A stretch of 64,000 bases of DNA from the NCBI RefSeq assembly GCF_014873945.1, contig NZ_JADBEC010000001.1:2676001-2740000 (forward strand). The letters are read 5' to 3'. This stretch comes from Rhizobium viscosum. Its GTDB lineage: Bacteria; Pseudomonadota; Alphaproteobacteria; Rhizobiales; Rhizobiaceae. The notes under the pieces are model-generated. The model saw only the letters and a list, made by a program, of their open reading frames with translations, was not told the origin of the DNA and did no database searches. Positions 45,422 to 54,643 of the stretch are shown here, piece by piece (the first letter of the stretch is position 1; each line of letters begins with the position of its first letter). A program made the position numbers and the translations under genes.

Positions 45422-47209
45422 TCAAAACGTTTCCAGCACGGGGCTTTCCAGCACCTTGCCGGTGATGACGTCGGCAATGCCGCGGTCAGTCTGGTGTGGG
45501 CCGATATTGCAGGCAAGGGTCGCGCCAAAGCAGGCCTTGAAGACCAGATAGGGCGGCTTCCAGTCAACGATTTTTTCCATCGCCTTGCGGATCGCGGCAA
45601 AGCCTTCGGCAGTTTCCTGCAGGGAGGCATCGCTCACGAGGCCGGAGAGCGGCAGGGGCAGCAGGGCCTCGATGTGGCCGTCCTTTGCGACGGCCATGCC
45701 GCCGCCGGCGTCAATGACGGCATTGGCGGCAAGCGCCATGTCGCCGGCATTTCCGCCGAAAACGGTGAGGTTGTGGCTGTCATGCGAGACCGTCGTGCAG
45801 AAGGCGCCGCGCCACTCACTCCAGCCAGTCAGGAAGCCGACACGCGGTTTGTCGTCTGCAAGCCCATGACGGTGCGCGACGGCTATCATGGCGCTGCCGG
45901 CGGGTGGCACGACGAAGCCGTCGCGAACGTCTGCTTGGGCTTCACCCCATTGGGTAAAGCGCGGGCGATCGATTGTTGCGAGGCGTACTTTGCTGCCGTT
46001 GGCGGGAATGCGGAAATCGTCTTCGGCAAGCGGTACGAGCTTGACCGATTGCATGAGCGGCCCGGCGTCGAACGACGGAAGGCGATCCCTGATCATGCCA
46101 TTTTCGGCGATTAGGCGACCGTTGGCGATGACGGCGCGGGTCTTGAATTCACTCATGTCCTCGAACAGCACGAGATCGGCTCGGCGCCCGGCGGCGATGA
46201 GCCCGAGGTCGGAGCGCTTCAGGCGTTGTGCGGCGTTGAAGGTAGCGGCTTGTAATGCCCATTCCGGGCGCATGCCGTAGCGCACGAGGCGACGCACGAC
46301 GTCGTCGAGGCCGCCATTCTGATAAAGTTCATCGGGGAAGACATCGTCGGTGCAGAGCGTGACGGTCGGTGGAAGGTGGCCGATACCGTTCAACGCATCG
46401 ACAAATTCCTTCAGCAGATGATCGTGCGAGCCGCGCAACTCGATCGTCATTCCGGCCGCCAGCTTCTGCAGCAGATCGGCGCCCGAAGTGAGTTCATGGT
46501 CGGAAGTGACGCCGGCTGCCATAAAGGCGTTGAGGTCAGCACCCTCCAGTCCGCGGGCATGACCGCAGACGAGCTTTCCTGCAACAAGACCGGCATTGAC
46601 GATATCAGTCATGCGCGGATCGCCATCGATGACACCGCGCATGTTCATCACTTCCGCGACGCCACCGATCGCCGGCGAGCGCAGCAGTTCGGCGATGACG
46701 CCGGCATCGAAATCTGCACCGGCGAGCTCCAGGCCGGGGGCGGAGGGAACGCAGGAAGGGGCAAGCAGGATCATGCGCAACGGCAGATTGCGCGAAGCTT
46801 CGATCGCCCAGCGTACTCCGTCCAGGCCATGGACATTGCCGAATTCATGCGGATCCCAGACAATCGTCGTCACGCCGCGCGGCAACACGGCTTCAGCATA
46901 TTCAGCCGGCGTGACCATAGAGCTTTCAATATGCATGTGCGTATCGATGAGACCGGGAGAGACGATGCTGCCGGTTGCGTCGATTACGTTGGTAGCGTCC
47001 ATGCGGCTTGCCGGCGTGTGAACACTTGCGATCAAAGCGCCGACTAGGCCGATATCGGCTTCGCGGATCAGGCCGGTGATCGCATCAAGGATACGGCCGC
47101 CGGTCACAAGCACATCGAAGGGAGCATCGCCGCGGGCCGCAGCGACGGCACGGGCGCGTAAGGCGGGCTCGTTGAGATCGGCGGGTTCCTGGCGCGGAGT
47201 TGCAGTCAT
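45422..47209 (-). CDS. ade: Adenine deaminase
   Basis: A 595-residue amidohydrolase converting adenine to hypoxanthine and ammonia. Signatures: LVTGGRILDAITG, the metal-binding PGLIDTHMHIESSM, TTIVWDPHEFGNVHG, HARGLEGADLNAF, SDHELTS, CTDDVFPDEL, and the C-terminal HDSHNLTVFG segment. This is the two-domain Ade family. It is the last gene of a minus-strand operon; its ATG overlaps the stop of the nucleoside hydrolase by four bases (ATGA), so the two are translationally coupled. Together they would turn adenosine into adenine and then hypoxanthine. Confidence 0.94.
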   Translation of the reverse strand: MTATPRQEPADLNEPALRARAVAAARGDAPFDVLVTGGRILDAITGLIREADIGLVGALIASVHTPASRMDATNVIDATGSIVSPGLIDTHMHIESSMVTPAEYAEAVLPRGVTTIVWDPHEFGNVHGLDGVRWAIEASRNLPLRMILLAPSCVPSAPGLELAGADFDAGVIAELLRSPAIGGVAEVMNMRGVIDGDPRMTDIVNAGLVAGKLVCGHARGLEGADLNAFMAAGVTSDHELTSGADLLQKLAAGMTIELRGSHDHLLKEFVDALNGIGHLPPTVTLCTDDVFPDELYQNGGLDDVVRRLVRYGMRPEWALQAATFNAAQRLKRSDLGLIAAGRRADLVLFEDMSEFKTRAVIANGRLIAENGMIRDRLPSFDAGPLMQSVKLVPLAEDDFRIPANGSKVRLATIDRPRFTQWGEAQADVRDGFVVPPAGSAMIAVAHRHGLADDKPRVGFLTGWSEWRGAFCTTVSHDSHNLTVFGGNAGDMALAANAVIDAGGGMAVAKDGHIEALLPLPLSGLVSDASLQETAEGFAAIRKAMEKIVDWKPPYLVFKACFGATLACNIGPHQTDRGIADVITGKVLESPVLETF

Positions 47210-48126
47210 TTGCGAGCCTCGTTGACCAGAGCGGCGAGAATGATGACACGCGCCATGTCGGCATCGATGTCGGCAGCGAACTGTGCATTAAACGTTGCAT
47301 GGGTGGCGCGGGTTTCAACGACCGTGCGCCCGCGCGTATGCTGCCCCTGCAATTCCACGTCGATGCGGGCAGGGCGGAAGCTCACCACTTGCGGAGCGAC
47401 GAAGGCGACGGCAGCCGAAGGATCATAGATCGCCATGGCAGGACGACCGCGGCTGGTGCCGATGCGGATATAACCGGCAAACATGTCGGCGATCAACTCG
47501 GCATTGGCGCCGCCGGCAGTGCGGATCGGATCGGCGTCCTCGGGCTTTGCAAGAACCTTGCGGCAGAGATCGAGATCGACCATGTGCAGCGGCAGCTTGT
47601 GGGCGATGACGATCGCCAGCGCCTCGGGATCGGCGAGTGCGTTGAATTCTGCGGAAGCCGTATGATTGCCGGAGGTGACACCGCCGCCCATCCAGACGAG
47701 TTCGGTGATGCGGGCGGCAAGATCGGGCCGGGCGAGCGCGAGTGCGGCGATATTCGTCAGCGGTCCAAGCGCCAGAACGCGGTGCGGGCCTTCCAGTTCC
47801 AGCCAGCGGCAAAGCGCGACGAAGGCATCACTATCCGGCAGGATCGGGGCCGGTGGCAGATGTTTGCCGGTTGTCGGAATGCCGCTTTCGCCCAGGATCG
47901 CCTGGGCAGTCTCTAGCCTGCCGAGGACGGGCATGTCGCGACCGGTATGGATCGGAAATTTCCAACCGAAGGCCTTGGCAGCGCCCGCCGCATTGGTGCG
48001 CACCTGCGGCAACGGCGCATTGCCGAAAACCAGAGAGACGCCGTCGATGTCGAGTTCCGCGTTCGTCACCACCATGATGGCGGCGATATCGTCGAACCCC
48101 ATGTCTGTGTCGATCCAGACGCCCAT
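47206..48126 (-). CDS. Inosine/uridine-preferring nucleoside hydrolase (IUNH)
   Basis: A 306-residue N-ribohydrolase. The Ca2+-binding DTDMGFDDIAAIM at the N-terminus (canonical DTDxGxDD) is present, as are the LGPLTNIAALALARPD helix and the C-terminal YDPSAAVAFVAP segment. It splits nucleosides into base plus ribose. It lies four bases after the ABC ATPase stop and overlaps ade by ATGA. Context argues for purine nucleosides as substrates. The ATG at 48126 is chosen from conservation. Confidence 0.93.
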   Translation of the reverse strand: MGVWIDTDMGFDDIAAIMVVTNAELDIDGVSLVFGNAPLPQVRTNAAGAAKAFGWKFPIHTGRDMPVLGRLETAQAILGESGIPTTGKHLPPAPILPDSDAFVALCRWLELEGPHRVLALGPLTNIAALALARPDLAARITELVWMGGGVTSGNHTASAEFNALADPEALAIVIAHKLPLHMVDLDLCRKVLAKPEDADPIRTAGGANAELIADMFAGYIRIGTSRGRPAMAIYDPSAAVAFVAPQVVSFRPARIDVELQGQHTRGRTVVETRATHATFNAQFAADIDADMARVIILAALVNEARK

Positions 48127-48130
48127 GATT

Positions 48131-49156
48131 TCACCCGAAACGCTTGAGGCTTGCGGAAATTGCGACCGGCAGGTCGAAGGCGATCGTACTGTTGAGTTCG
48201 TGTTGCGGCAGGGCGGCGTCCACTTCCGCCTTGATCGGACCGAGCGCGCTGTCCAGCAGATATTCGCGGCTGTTGCCGGCGAAAGAAGTGCCGCGCACGG
48301 TGCCTTGGAAAGGACCAGAACCAAGAACCACCGCGCGCGGCCGCCAGGCCAGGCCCGCCGCACCTTCAGGCGCTGCGTCGGAAAGCGCGACAGCGCCGTT
48401 CGGCGTCGCGAGTTTTCCGTCCTTCAGAGCAAAGACGTTTTCGAAGCCGACGAAATCGGCCACGAAGGAGGAAACAGGTTTGTTGTAGATGTCCTCGGGA
48501 GTGCCGATCTGCTCGATGCCGCCGTTCAGCATGACGATGATGCGGTCGGCAAGGGCAAGGGCCTCCGCCTGGTCGTGGGTGACGAAGATCATCGTCACGC
48601 CGGTTTCCTTCTGGACGCGCTGCAGCTCGGCGCGCATCTCAAGACGCAGGCGGGCGTCGAGATTGGAAAGCGGCTCGTCGAGCAGCAACACCTTCGGTTC
48701 CATGACCATGGAACGGGCGAGTGCGACGCGCTGCTGCTGGCCGCCCGAAAGTTCGCCCGGCTTGCGGCCGGAGAATTTCGCAAGCCCGACGGACTTGAGG
48801 CCAGCATTGACCTTGGCATCCAGATCCTGGCCGCGAAGGCCCTTCAGGCGCAGGCCGAAGGCGACGTTTTCATAGACCGTCAGATGCGGGAAAAGCGCGT
48901 AGGACTGGAAGACGAGGCCGACAGCGCGCTTGTTTGCGGAGACGCGGGTGATCTCAGCGCCATCGAGATTGATGCGGCCGGAGGCCGGGTTCAGCAGGCC
49001 GGCAATGGCGCGCATGGTCGTCGTCTTGCCACAGCCGGAGGGGCCGAGAAGGGCTACCAGCTCGCCTTTGGCGATCGACAGATCGAGGTCCCTCACCGCG
49101 ACCGTATCGCCATAGGCGAGTGTCAGCTTGTCGAGTTGAAGGTAGGCATCAGACAT
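48131..49156 (-). CDS. ABC transporter ATP-binding protein (PotA-like)
   Basis: A 341-residue nucleotide-binding subunit. Walker A GPSGCGKTTTMRAIAG is at about 36, the Q-loop lies in LVFQSYALFPHLTV, the signature is LSGGQQQRVALARS, Walker B is VLLLDEPLSNLD and the H-loop is FVTHDQAEA. A C-terminal TOBE-type domain (LAWRPRAVVLG) follows. This is the CUT1/POT polyamine/iron/sulfate-like subclass. It overlaps the upstream permease gene by eight bases. In this operon it would power nucleoside or purine-base uptake. Confidence 0.93.
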   Translation of the reverse strand: MSDAYLQLDKLTLAYGDTVAVRDLDLSIAKGELVALLGPSGCGKTTTMRAIAGLLNPASGRINLDGAEITRVSANKRAVGLVFQSYALFPHLTVYENVAFGLRLKGLRGQDLDAKVNAGLKSVGLAKFSGRKPGELSGGQQQRVALARSMVMEPKVLLLDEPLSNLDARLRLEMRAELQRVQKETGVTMIFVTHDQAEALALADRIIVMLNGGIEQIGTPEDIYNKPVSSFVADFVGFENVFALKDGKLATPNGAVALSDAAPEGAAGLAWRPRAVVLGSGPFQGTVRGTSFAGNSREYLLDSALGPIKAEVDAALPQHELNSTIAFDLPVAISASLKRFG

Positions 49157-49928
49157 AGCGAGAGAATCCTAGGAAGCGTTCGGCGAGGAAGACGATGCCG
49201 ATCGAAAGGAAGGCGAGCAGCGCCGAGAGCGCGGCAACGGAGGGGTCGTAGGTGGTCTCCATATAGCCCAGCATGTCGATCGGCAGGGTGCGGACGCCAG
49301 GGCCGGAGAGGAAGAGCGAGACCGGCACCTGATTGAAGCTGGTGACAAAGCCGAGGATGAAGGCGGCGAGAATGCCGCCGCGGATATTTGGCATGACCAC
49401 GCGGAAGAAGGCGCCGAGCCGCGAGGAACCGAGCAATATGGCGGCTTCCTCGATATCCGAGCGCAGGTTGCCAAGGCTTGCGGACACAACACGCACCGTA
49501 TAGGGCAGCACCAGCGCCGTATGGGCGAAGAAGAGCGCCAACGTGATGTTGAAGCCGAAGGGCACGACCAGGTAACGCAGCAGCGCCAGACCGACAATGA
49601 TGCCAGGCACAATGATCGGCAGTGAGACGATGGTTCTTACCGTCTCTGCGCCCGGCAGACGATAGCGCGACAGGGCATAGGCGGCGGGGATGCCGAGGAA
49701 AAGAGCTGCAAGCGTGCCGAAGACCGCAAGGAACATCGACATGGCGAAGCTCTCGCGGAAGCTATCGATGGTGAAGACCTTGGCGACCCAGCGCAGCGAC
49801 AGGCCCTGCGGGGGGAAGGCCAGCGTGTCGCCGGCCGAAAGCGAAGCGGCGATGATGATCAGGAAGGGGCCGATCAGGAAGATCAGCAGCAGGAAGAGCA
49901 CGACGGGTGACAGGAGACGGATGCTCAT
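49149..49928 (-). CDS. ABC transporter permease (PotC-like)
   Basis: A 259-residue inner-membrane permease with six helices. The EAA-type cytoplasmic loop is recognisable (LRSDIEEAAILLGSSRLGAFFRVVMPNIRGG). The N-terminus reads MSIRLLSPVVLFLLLIFLIGPFLIIIAASLS. Second permease of the pair; it overlaps the first permease gene by four bases and the ATPase gene by eight bases, consistent with one operon. Confidence 0.92.
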   Translation of the reverse strand: MSIRLLSPVVLFLLLIFLIGPFLIIIAASLSAGDTLAFPPQGLSLRWVAKVFTIDSFRESFAMSMFLAVFGTLAALFLGIPAAYALSRYRLPGAETVRTIVSLPIIVPGIIVGLALLRYLVVPFGFNITLALFFAHTALVLPYTVRVVSASLGNLRSDIEEAAILLGSSRLGAFFRVVMPNIRGGILAAFILGFVTSFNQVPVSLFLSGPGVRTLPIDMLGYMETTYDPSVAALSALLAFLSIGIVFLAERFLGFSRYV

Positions 49929-50752
49929 CGGCCGTTCCTCGCAGTAGCAAGCCGTTTCAGCAGGATATTGGCGGCAAAGCTCATGACGATCAGGATGAAG
50001 GCGATGACGCTTGCCGAGATGAAATTATTGGCGACCGAGACCTGCTGATACAGCAGCGTTTCCAGCATCAGCACTTTGGAGCCACCGAGGATGGCCGGCG
50101 TGATATAGGCCGTCAGCGAGCCGGTGAAGACCAGCGTGCCGCCGACGACGAGGCCTTCCTTGGTGAGCGGCAGGATGACTTTCCAGAAGACCTGGAACCA
50201 GTTCGCACCGAGCACGCGAGCAGCCGGAATGGCATCCTTCGGCATGTTCTCAAGCGCGCTGATCAGCGACAGGATCATCAGCGGCAGGAAAAGCTGCAGC
50301 AAGCCGATGAAGACGGCGGTTTCGGTGAAGAGCAGGCGCAGCGGCTCCGGACTGAGACCGAGACCGGTGATGGCTTCATTGACGATACCGGTGCGGCCGA
50401 GAATGACAATCCAGGCATAGGTGCGCGCGACCGGCGAAATCATCAGCGGCAGGGTGATGAGGCCGATCATTCGGCCCTTGCCCTTCGGAGGAAGATTGAC
50501 GATCGCGAAGGCGGCGGCATAACCGATAACGGCCGAAACAGCCGTCACTTCGAGGCCGAGCCGGAAGGTGCGGAAGAAGACGGTGCGGTTCAGCGTTTCG
50601 GAGAAGAAATCGGTATAGGCGGCAAGCGTCCAGGCTCCACCACTGCGAAAACCTTCCGAAAGCAGGATCGCGACTGGCAGCAGAAAAACCAGGGCGGCGA
50701 AGATCGCTGCCGGCAGGGTAAGCGCCAAGGCTTCTGCGCGGTTCTGGAACAT
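49925..50752 (-). CDS. ABC transporter permease (PotB-like)
   Basis: A 275-residue permease with six helices and the EAA loop (ENMPKDAIPAARVLGANWFQVFWKVILPLTKEG). First permease of the importer; it follows the binding-protein gene by 64 bases and overlaps the second permease gene by four. The longer spacer on its 5' side may hold differential expression of the binding protein, but no clear hairpin was confirmed. Confidence 0.92.
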   Translation of the reverse strand: MFQNRAEALALTLPAAIFAALVFLLPVAILLSEGFRSGGAWTLAAYTDFFSETLNRTVFFRTFRLGLEVTAVSAVIGYAAAFAIVNLPPKGKGRMIGLITLPLMISPVARTYAWIVILGRTGIVNEAITGLGLSPEPLRLLFTETAVFIGLLQLFLPLMILSLISALENMPKDAIPAARVLGANWFQVFWKVILPLTKEGLVVGGTLVFTGSLTAYITPAILGGSKVLMLETLLYQQVSVANNFISASVIAFILIVMSFAANILLKRLATARNGR

Positions 50753-50816
50753 GGGACGCCTTTCGAGCGGAGGAAGGGTCAGTCCCGGCCGCTGCCGGGA
50801 CCGATTTCAGACTGGC

Positions 50817-51839
50817 TTACTGGCCGACCTTTTCGTTCCATTCCTTCAGCCAGCCATTACGATTGTCGAGGGCGGCTGCGGAGGAGATGAGTTTCAGGCT
50901 CTTGGCGGTTTCTTCGCCATAGGTGATGTTGTTGGCGACCTGGTCGGAGACCTTGACTTCCTTGTTCGCCGGGCTGTCGATCAGCTTTTCGGCGAGCTTG
51001 GTCTGGACTTCGGTCGAGAGCCAGAAGTCCATGAACTGCAGAGCGAGATCCTGGTTCTTCGAGCCCTTGGTCAGGACCAGCACGTTCATGCCACCCGTCT
51101 GCCCCTCCTTCGGTGTTGCCCAGGCAACGGGAACGTCGAGCTTGGTGAAGCCTGCCCAGGAGAAGCGGCCGATCGGAGCGGCCCAGATTTCTTCCTGCTG
51201 CATCAGCTGCACGAGCTGGGAGGACTTTTCATAGAAGGTGACGATCTCGTCCTTCTTTTCGCCAAGCGCTTCGATCGGTGCCTTCAGATCAGGTGTGTCC
51301 TTGCCGAGCGCGAGGCCAAGCATATAGAGCGCCGGCGGGCCCTGGTTGGTCGTGACGTTCGGGAAGGCGACGTGACCAACATATTCTGGCTTCAAGAGAT
51401 CGGCCCAGGACTCGATCTTCATCTTGTCGGAGCGATAGGCGATCGAGGTGGCGTAAAACGTGTAGCCGACGCTCATGCCGTCGCCGTTCGGATCCTTGGC
51501 GACATCATAGAGCTTGGAGAAATTTTCGAGCTTGGACGCATCGACCTTGTCGATCAGGCCGGCGCGGGAAGCCGCAAGGCCGTCAGCCATGGAGACGGCG
51601 GCGAGATCGACCACCGGATTGGCCTTGTTGGCTTCCATCTTGGCGATGCGTTCGACGCTATTGCCGGTTTCGACGACAAGCTTGCAGCCGCACTTGGCTT
51701 CGAAGGGATCGTAGACGATCGTCTTGTAGTCATCCTGCGCGAAAGCATAGACGGAAATGGTCAATGTCCGCTCCTGCGCAGCGGCACCAAGCGGGAATAG
51801 GGCGGCCAGCGCCACCGATGTAATCAGGGCTTTCTTCAT
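50817..51839 (-). CDS. ABC transporter substrate-binding protein
   Basis: A 340-residue periplasmic protein of the PotD/iron-like extracellular binding family. A Sec signal peptide (MKKALITSVALAALFPLGAAA-QERTL) precedes a type-II binding fold (YAFAQDDYKTIVYDPFEAKCGCKLVVETGNS, VDLAAVSMADGLAASRAGLIDKVD, FPNVTTNQGPPALYMLGLALGKD). Two close Cys (CGC) occur in the N-lobe. The ligand is inferred to be a purine nucleoside or base from the downstream hydrolase and deaminase. Its ATG is one base past the LacI stop, with a GGAG site inside the lacI end. Confidence 0.9.
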   Translation of the reverse strand: MKKALITSVALAALFPLGAAAQERTLTISVYAFAQDDYKTIVYDPFEAKCGCKLVVETGNSVERIAKMEANKANPVVDLAAVSMADGLAASRAGLIDKVDASKLENFSKLYDVAKDPNGDGMSVGYTFYATSIAYRSDKMKIESWADLLKPEYVGHVAFPNVTTNQGPPALYMLGLALGKDTPDLKAPIEALGEKKDEIVTFYEKSSQLVQLMQQEEIWAAPIGRFSWAGFTKLDVPVAWATPKEGQTGGMNVLVLTKGSKNQDLALQFMDFWLSTEVQTKLAEKLIDSPANKEVKVSDQVANNITYGEETAKSLKLISSAAALDNRNGWLKEWNEKVGQ

Positions 51840-51840
51840 T

Positions 51841-52884
51841 CTACAAGTTCTCCATCTCTGAGGTTTTTGGTGCCGGGTTCGCGAGCCCGGATGACTGGCG
51901 GATGATGAGTTGCATGGGCACGCGTTCGGTCTCCGCCGTAACCAGCACGCCCTCTCGGGTGCCGCTTTCGTTTATTCTGTCGACCAGTGCCGAGACGGCG
52001 ATTTCGGCAATGGTATCCATGTCCATCCTCACCGTTGTCAGCGAGGGGGTGACGACAGGCGACCAGATGAGATCATCGAAGCCGGTGACGCTGACATCGG
52101 CGGGCACGCTGATGCCCTCCTGCTGCAGTTCGGTCAGCGCGCGCAGCGCCTGCAAGTCGGAAAGGGCGGCAAAGGCGGTGAAGCCCTGATGCGCCTTTGC
52201 TGCAAGGCCCAGCCGGCAGTCGGCACCCGTCTCGTTCTCCAGCCGCTCGATCCAGAGCGTTTCGGAGCGCATGCCGGGCTGCAGGCCGGCCCTGATGCCG
52301 CCGGCTCTGTCGTTCTGGACATTGGACTCGTGATTGTTGCCGATGATGAGGATCTGCTTGTGGCCGAGGCTCGCAAGGTGGGCGGCGATCTCCTTGCCAC
52401 CCTGCCAGTGATCGGCGGCGACCGTATTGCCGGGCGTGGAGGCGGTATCGATCACTGCCACCGGGCAGCTTGCGGCGGAAATGCGGGTGGCACGGCGCGG
52501 CACGACCACCATGCCGTCGACGCCACGCTCCACCAGCCGGTTGATCGCTTCGGTCTGCGCCGTGATATCGCCGCGAGAGTCGGCGATCAGCACGCCATAG
52601 CCTGCTGCGGATGCAGCATATTCGATGGCCTGGGCGATCTTCGGAAAGAGAGGATTGGCAATGTCAGGAAGGACAAGGCCGAGCACGCCGCTGCGGCCGG
52701 TGCGCAGAGCCCGGCCGGCCTGGCTCGGCACATAGCCGAGTTCGGCAGCATGCGCGCGAATTCTTTCGATTAGGGCGTCGGAAACACGGCCTTTGCCGGA
52801 GAGCGCATTGGAGACCGTGGCAACGGAGACACCGAGCGACGTCGCTATCCTGCTGAGATTGGGTCCCGGGCGTTGTGAAGCCAT
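51841..52884 (-). CDS. LacI family transcriptional regulator
   Basis: A 347-residue repressor. The N-terminal LacI HTH and hinge are clear (LSRIATSLGVSVATVSNALSGKGRVSDALIERIRAHAAELGYVPSQAGRALRTGRSGVLGLVLPDI). The periplasmic-binding-fold effector domain follows (IPADVSVTGFDDLIWSPVVTPSLTTVRMD). It is the first gene of the operon and almost certainly controls it, including itself, through the TTAA-TCGT-TTAA site upstream. The effector is likely a purine or ribose derivative. Confidence 0.92.
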   Translation of the reverse strand: MASQRPGPNLSRIATSLGVSVATVSNALSGKGRVSDALIERIRAHAAELGYVPSQAGRALRTGRSGVLGLVLPDIANPLFPKIAQAIEYAASAAGYGVLIADSRGDITAQTEAINRLVERGVDGMVVVPRRATRISAASCPVAVIDTASTPGNTVAADHWQGGKEIAAHLASLGHKQILIIGNNHESNVQNDRAGGIRAGLQPGMRSETLWIERLENETGADCRLGLAAKAHQGFTAFAALSDLQALRALTELQQEGISVPADVSVTGFDDLIWSPVVTPSLTTVRMDMDTIAEIAVSALVDRINESGTREGVLVTAETERVPMQLIIRQSSGLANPAPKTSEMENL

Positions 52885-52903
52885 CGTTTTTGAAGTGCTG
52901 CGC

Positions 52904-52915
52904 TTAATCGTTTAA
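52904..52915. promoter_or_regulatory. Candidate LacI-family operator
   Basis: TTAATCGTTTAA, a quasi-palindrome with a central CG as is usual for LacI/PurR proteins, 20 bases upstream of the lacI ATG. Confidence 0.5.
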
Positions 52916-53006
52916 TCAACTGCATAGCGTAGCGATTACGGCTTGTCGAATCCAAATTCCTCCTATGCGCATATTATCTATTCCGACAGATATTCACGCA
53001 AAGAAA

Positions 53007-53032
53007 AAGCCCCGCGGCAAACCGCGGGGCTT
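53007..53032 (-). terminator. Terminator of the efflux operon
   Basis: AAGCCCCGCGG/CCGCGGGGCTT (53007-53017 and 53022-53032), 11-bp perfect. On the minus strand it is followed by TTTTTC, ending the efflux operon. Confidence 0.9.
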
Positions 53033-53055
53033 GGGAATAACGCTATGCGAGGACC

Positions 53056-54489
53056 TTAGCTGCCCTTGGTAACCTTGACCGGTCCCGGACTGGTGGTCTT
53101 GCCGCCCGGAGCGAAGCCGCCACCGGTTGCGATGTTGAGCGCAGCGTAATCCTTTGCCATCTGCTGAACAGCGGCGGCAAGGCTTGCCTGAGCGAGAGAG
53201 ACCTGACGCTGGGCATCGAGAACGTCGAGCAGCGAGGACGCGCCGTCCTTGTAGGATGCCGTCGAAAGCTCGAGGGTTTCCTGGGTCGTCCTGACCTGGG
53301 CGCGCAAAGCATCAACCGTCTGGGCGTCGCGGCGAACGGCCGAAAGGGCATTCTCAACCTGCTCGACTGCCGTCAGAACGGTCTGCTTCCAGGCGAGATA
53401 GGATGCGGCTGCGTCGGACTTGGAAACGTCGACATTGGCGCGCAGGCGGCCACCGTCGAGGATCGGCAGGTTCAGGGTTGGGCCGAAGGACCACGCCGAC
53501 AGGCCGCCGTGTATGCCGCGCTGGTTAATGTAGCTCGGCGAGATCGAACCGGACAGCGAGATCGACGGGTAGAGCTGAGCCTCGGCGACACCGATCTGGG
53601 CGGTAGCGGCGGCGAGGTTACGCTCGGCCTGGCGAATATCCGGACGGTTGCGGATCAGGTCGGCCGGAACGCCGGAATTGATACCGCCGCGGAAAGTCGG
53701 CTGACCGGAGCCACGCAACAGTTCATCGACCATCGTACCAGCCGGCTGGCCGACGAGGGTGGCGATATGATGGGCCGAAACGCGGATGTTGGTTTCGAGG
53801 CCGGGGATTTCTGCGAGCGTCGACTGGACAAGACCTTCAGCCTGTACGACGTCGAGGCGGGACGCCGCACCTGCCTCAAGCTGGAACTTGGTGAGGTCGT
53901 AGGTTTCCTGACGGGACTTCAGGTTGGCCTTCGAAAGCGCCAGGCGCTGCTGGAAGAAGCGCAGATCAATATAGGTTGAGACAAGGTCCTGGATGTAAGA
54001 CAGCTTGGCGATGTCGGCACCCGCGTAAGCGGAATCAAGAGAGGCGAGGGCGCTTTCCTTGCTGCGTCTGTAGAGACCGAACAGATCGAGCAACCAGGAT
54101 AGGGAAAGCTGTCCGGCGCTGGTGTTGCGGGTGTTAGGCTGGTCGCGCAGCTCGCCGGTCTGGCCACTGATGGTGTGGGAAGCGCCGACATCGAGGGCGG
54201 GCAAGGCACCGGCGCCGGCGATGGTTACGTTGGCGGATGCGGAATTGATACGCTCGATCGCTTGTTGAATCGTCAGGTTCTGGCTAAGGCCGGTCTGGAC
54301 AAGGCTGTCGAGCTTGCGGTCGTTATAGGCGGTCCACCAGGCCGTGGTAGCGACATCGCCGATGTTCTTTTTGCCACCTTCACTGAATTTTCCAGGAAGC
54401 GCCATTTCAGGAGGTACGTGATCAGGGCCTACTACACAGCCCGACAGCAATAACAATAGCGCCGGTGTGGCATAACGAAGAGATACCAT
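53056..54489 (-). CDS. RND efflux outer-membrane factor (OprM/NodT family lipoprotein)
   Basis: A 477-residue TolC-type channel of the NodT/OprM lipoprotein branch. Signal peptide and lipobox (ALLLLLSGCVVGPDH) are followed by two repeated alpha-hairpin/beta-barrel modules. Repeated signatures are visible: WWTAYNDRKLDSLVQTGLSQN, FRGGINSGVPADLIRNRPDIRQAERNLAAATAQIGVAEAQLYPSISLSG and YKDGASSLLDVLDAQRQ. The ATG at 54489 has AGGA upstream; ATGs at 54498 and slightly further 5' are alternatives. It completes the pump encoded upstream, 154 bases after the RND transporter. Confidence 0.9.
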   Translation of the reverse strand: MVSLRYATPALLLLLSGCVVGPDHVPPEMALPGKFSEGGKKNIGDVATTAWWTAYNDRKLDSLVQTGLSQNLTIQQAIERINSASANVTIAGAGALPALDVGASHTISGQTGELRDQPNTRNTSAGQLSLSWLLDLFGLYRRSKESALASLDSAYAGADIAKLSYIQDLVSTYIDLRFFQQRLALSKANLKSRQETYDLTKFQLEAGAASRLDVVQAEGLVQSTLAEIPGLETNIRVSAHHIATLVGQPAGTMVDELLRGSGQPTFRGGINSGVPADLIRNRPDIRQAERNLAAATAQIGVAEAQLYPSISLSGSISPSYINQRGIHGGLSAWSFGPTLNLPILDGGRLRANVDVSKSDAAASYLAWKQTVLTAVEQVENALSAVRRDAQTVDALRAQVRTTQETLELSTASYKDGASSLLDVLDAQRQVSLAQASLAAAVQQMAKDYAALNIATGGGFAPGGKTTSPGPVKVTKGS

Positions 54490-54643
54490 GCATTTCATCC
54501 TGTAACTCGAGCAAGTCAATTCTTGTCCGAAGCGTCATGCTTCACTATCGGCCTGACGCGCCTCGTTCCTTACGCTAAACACATGCCGAAGCAGTCCGTG
54601 CGCAATGTAGCAATCCGGAAAGCTTTCTCACAGTGCATTTATA

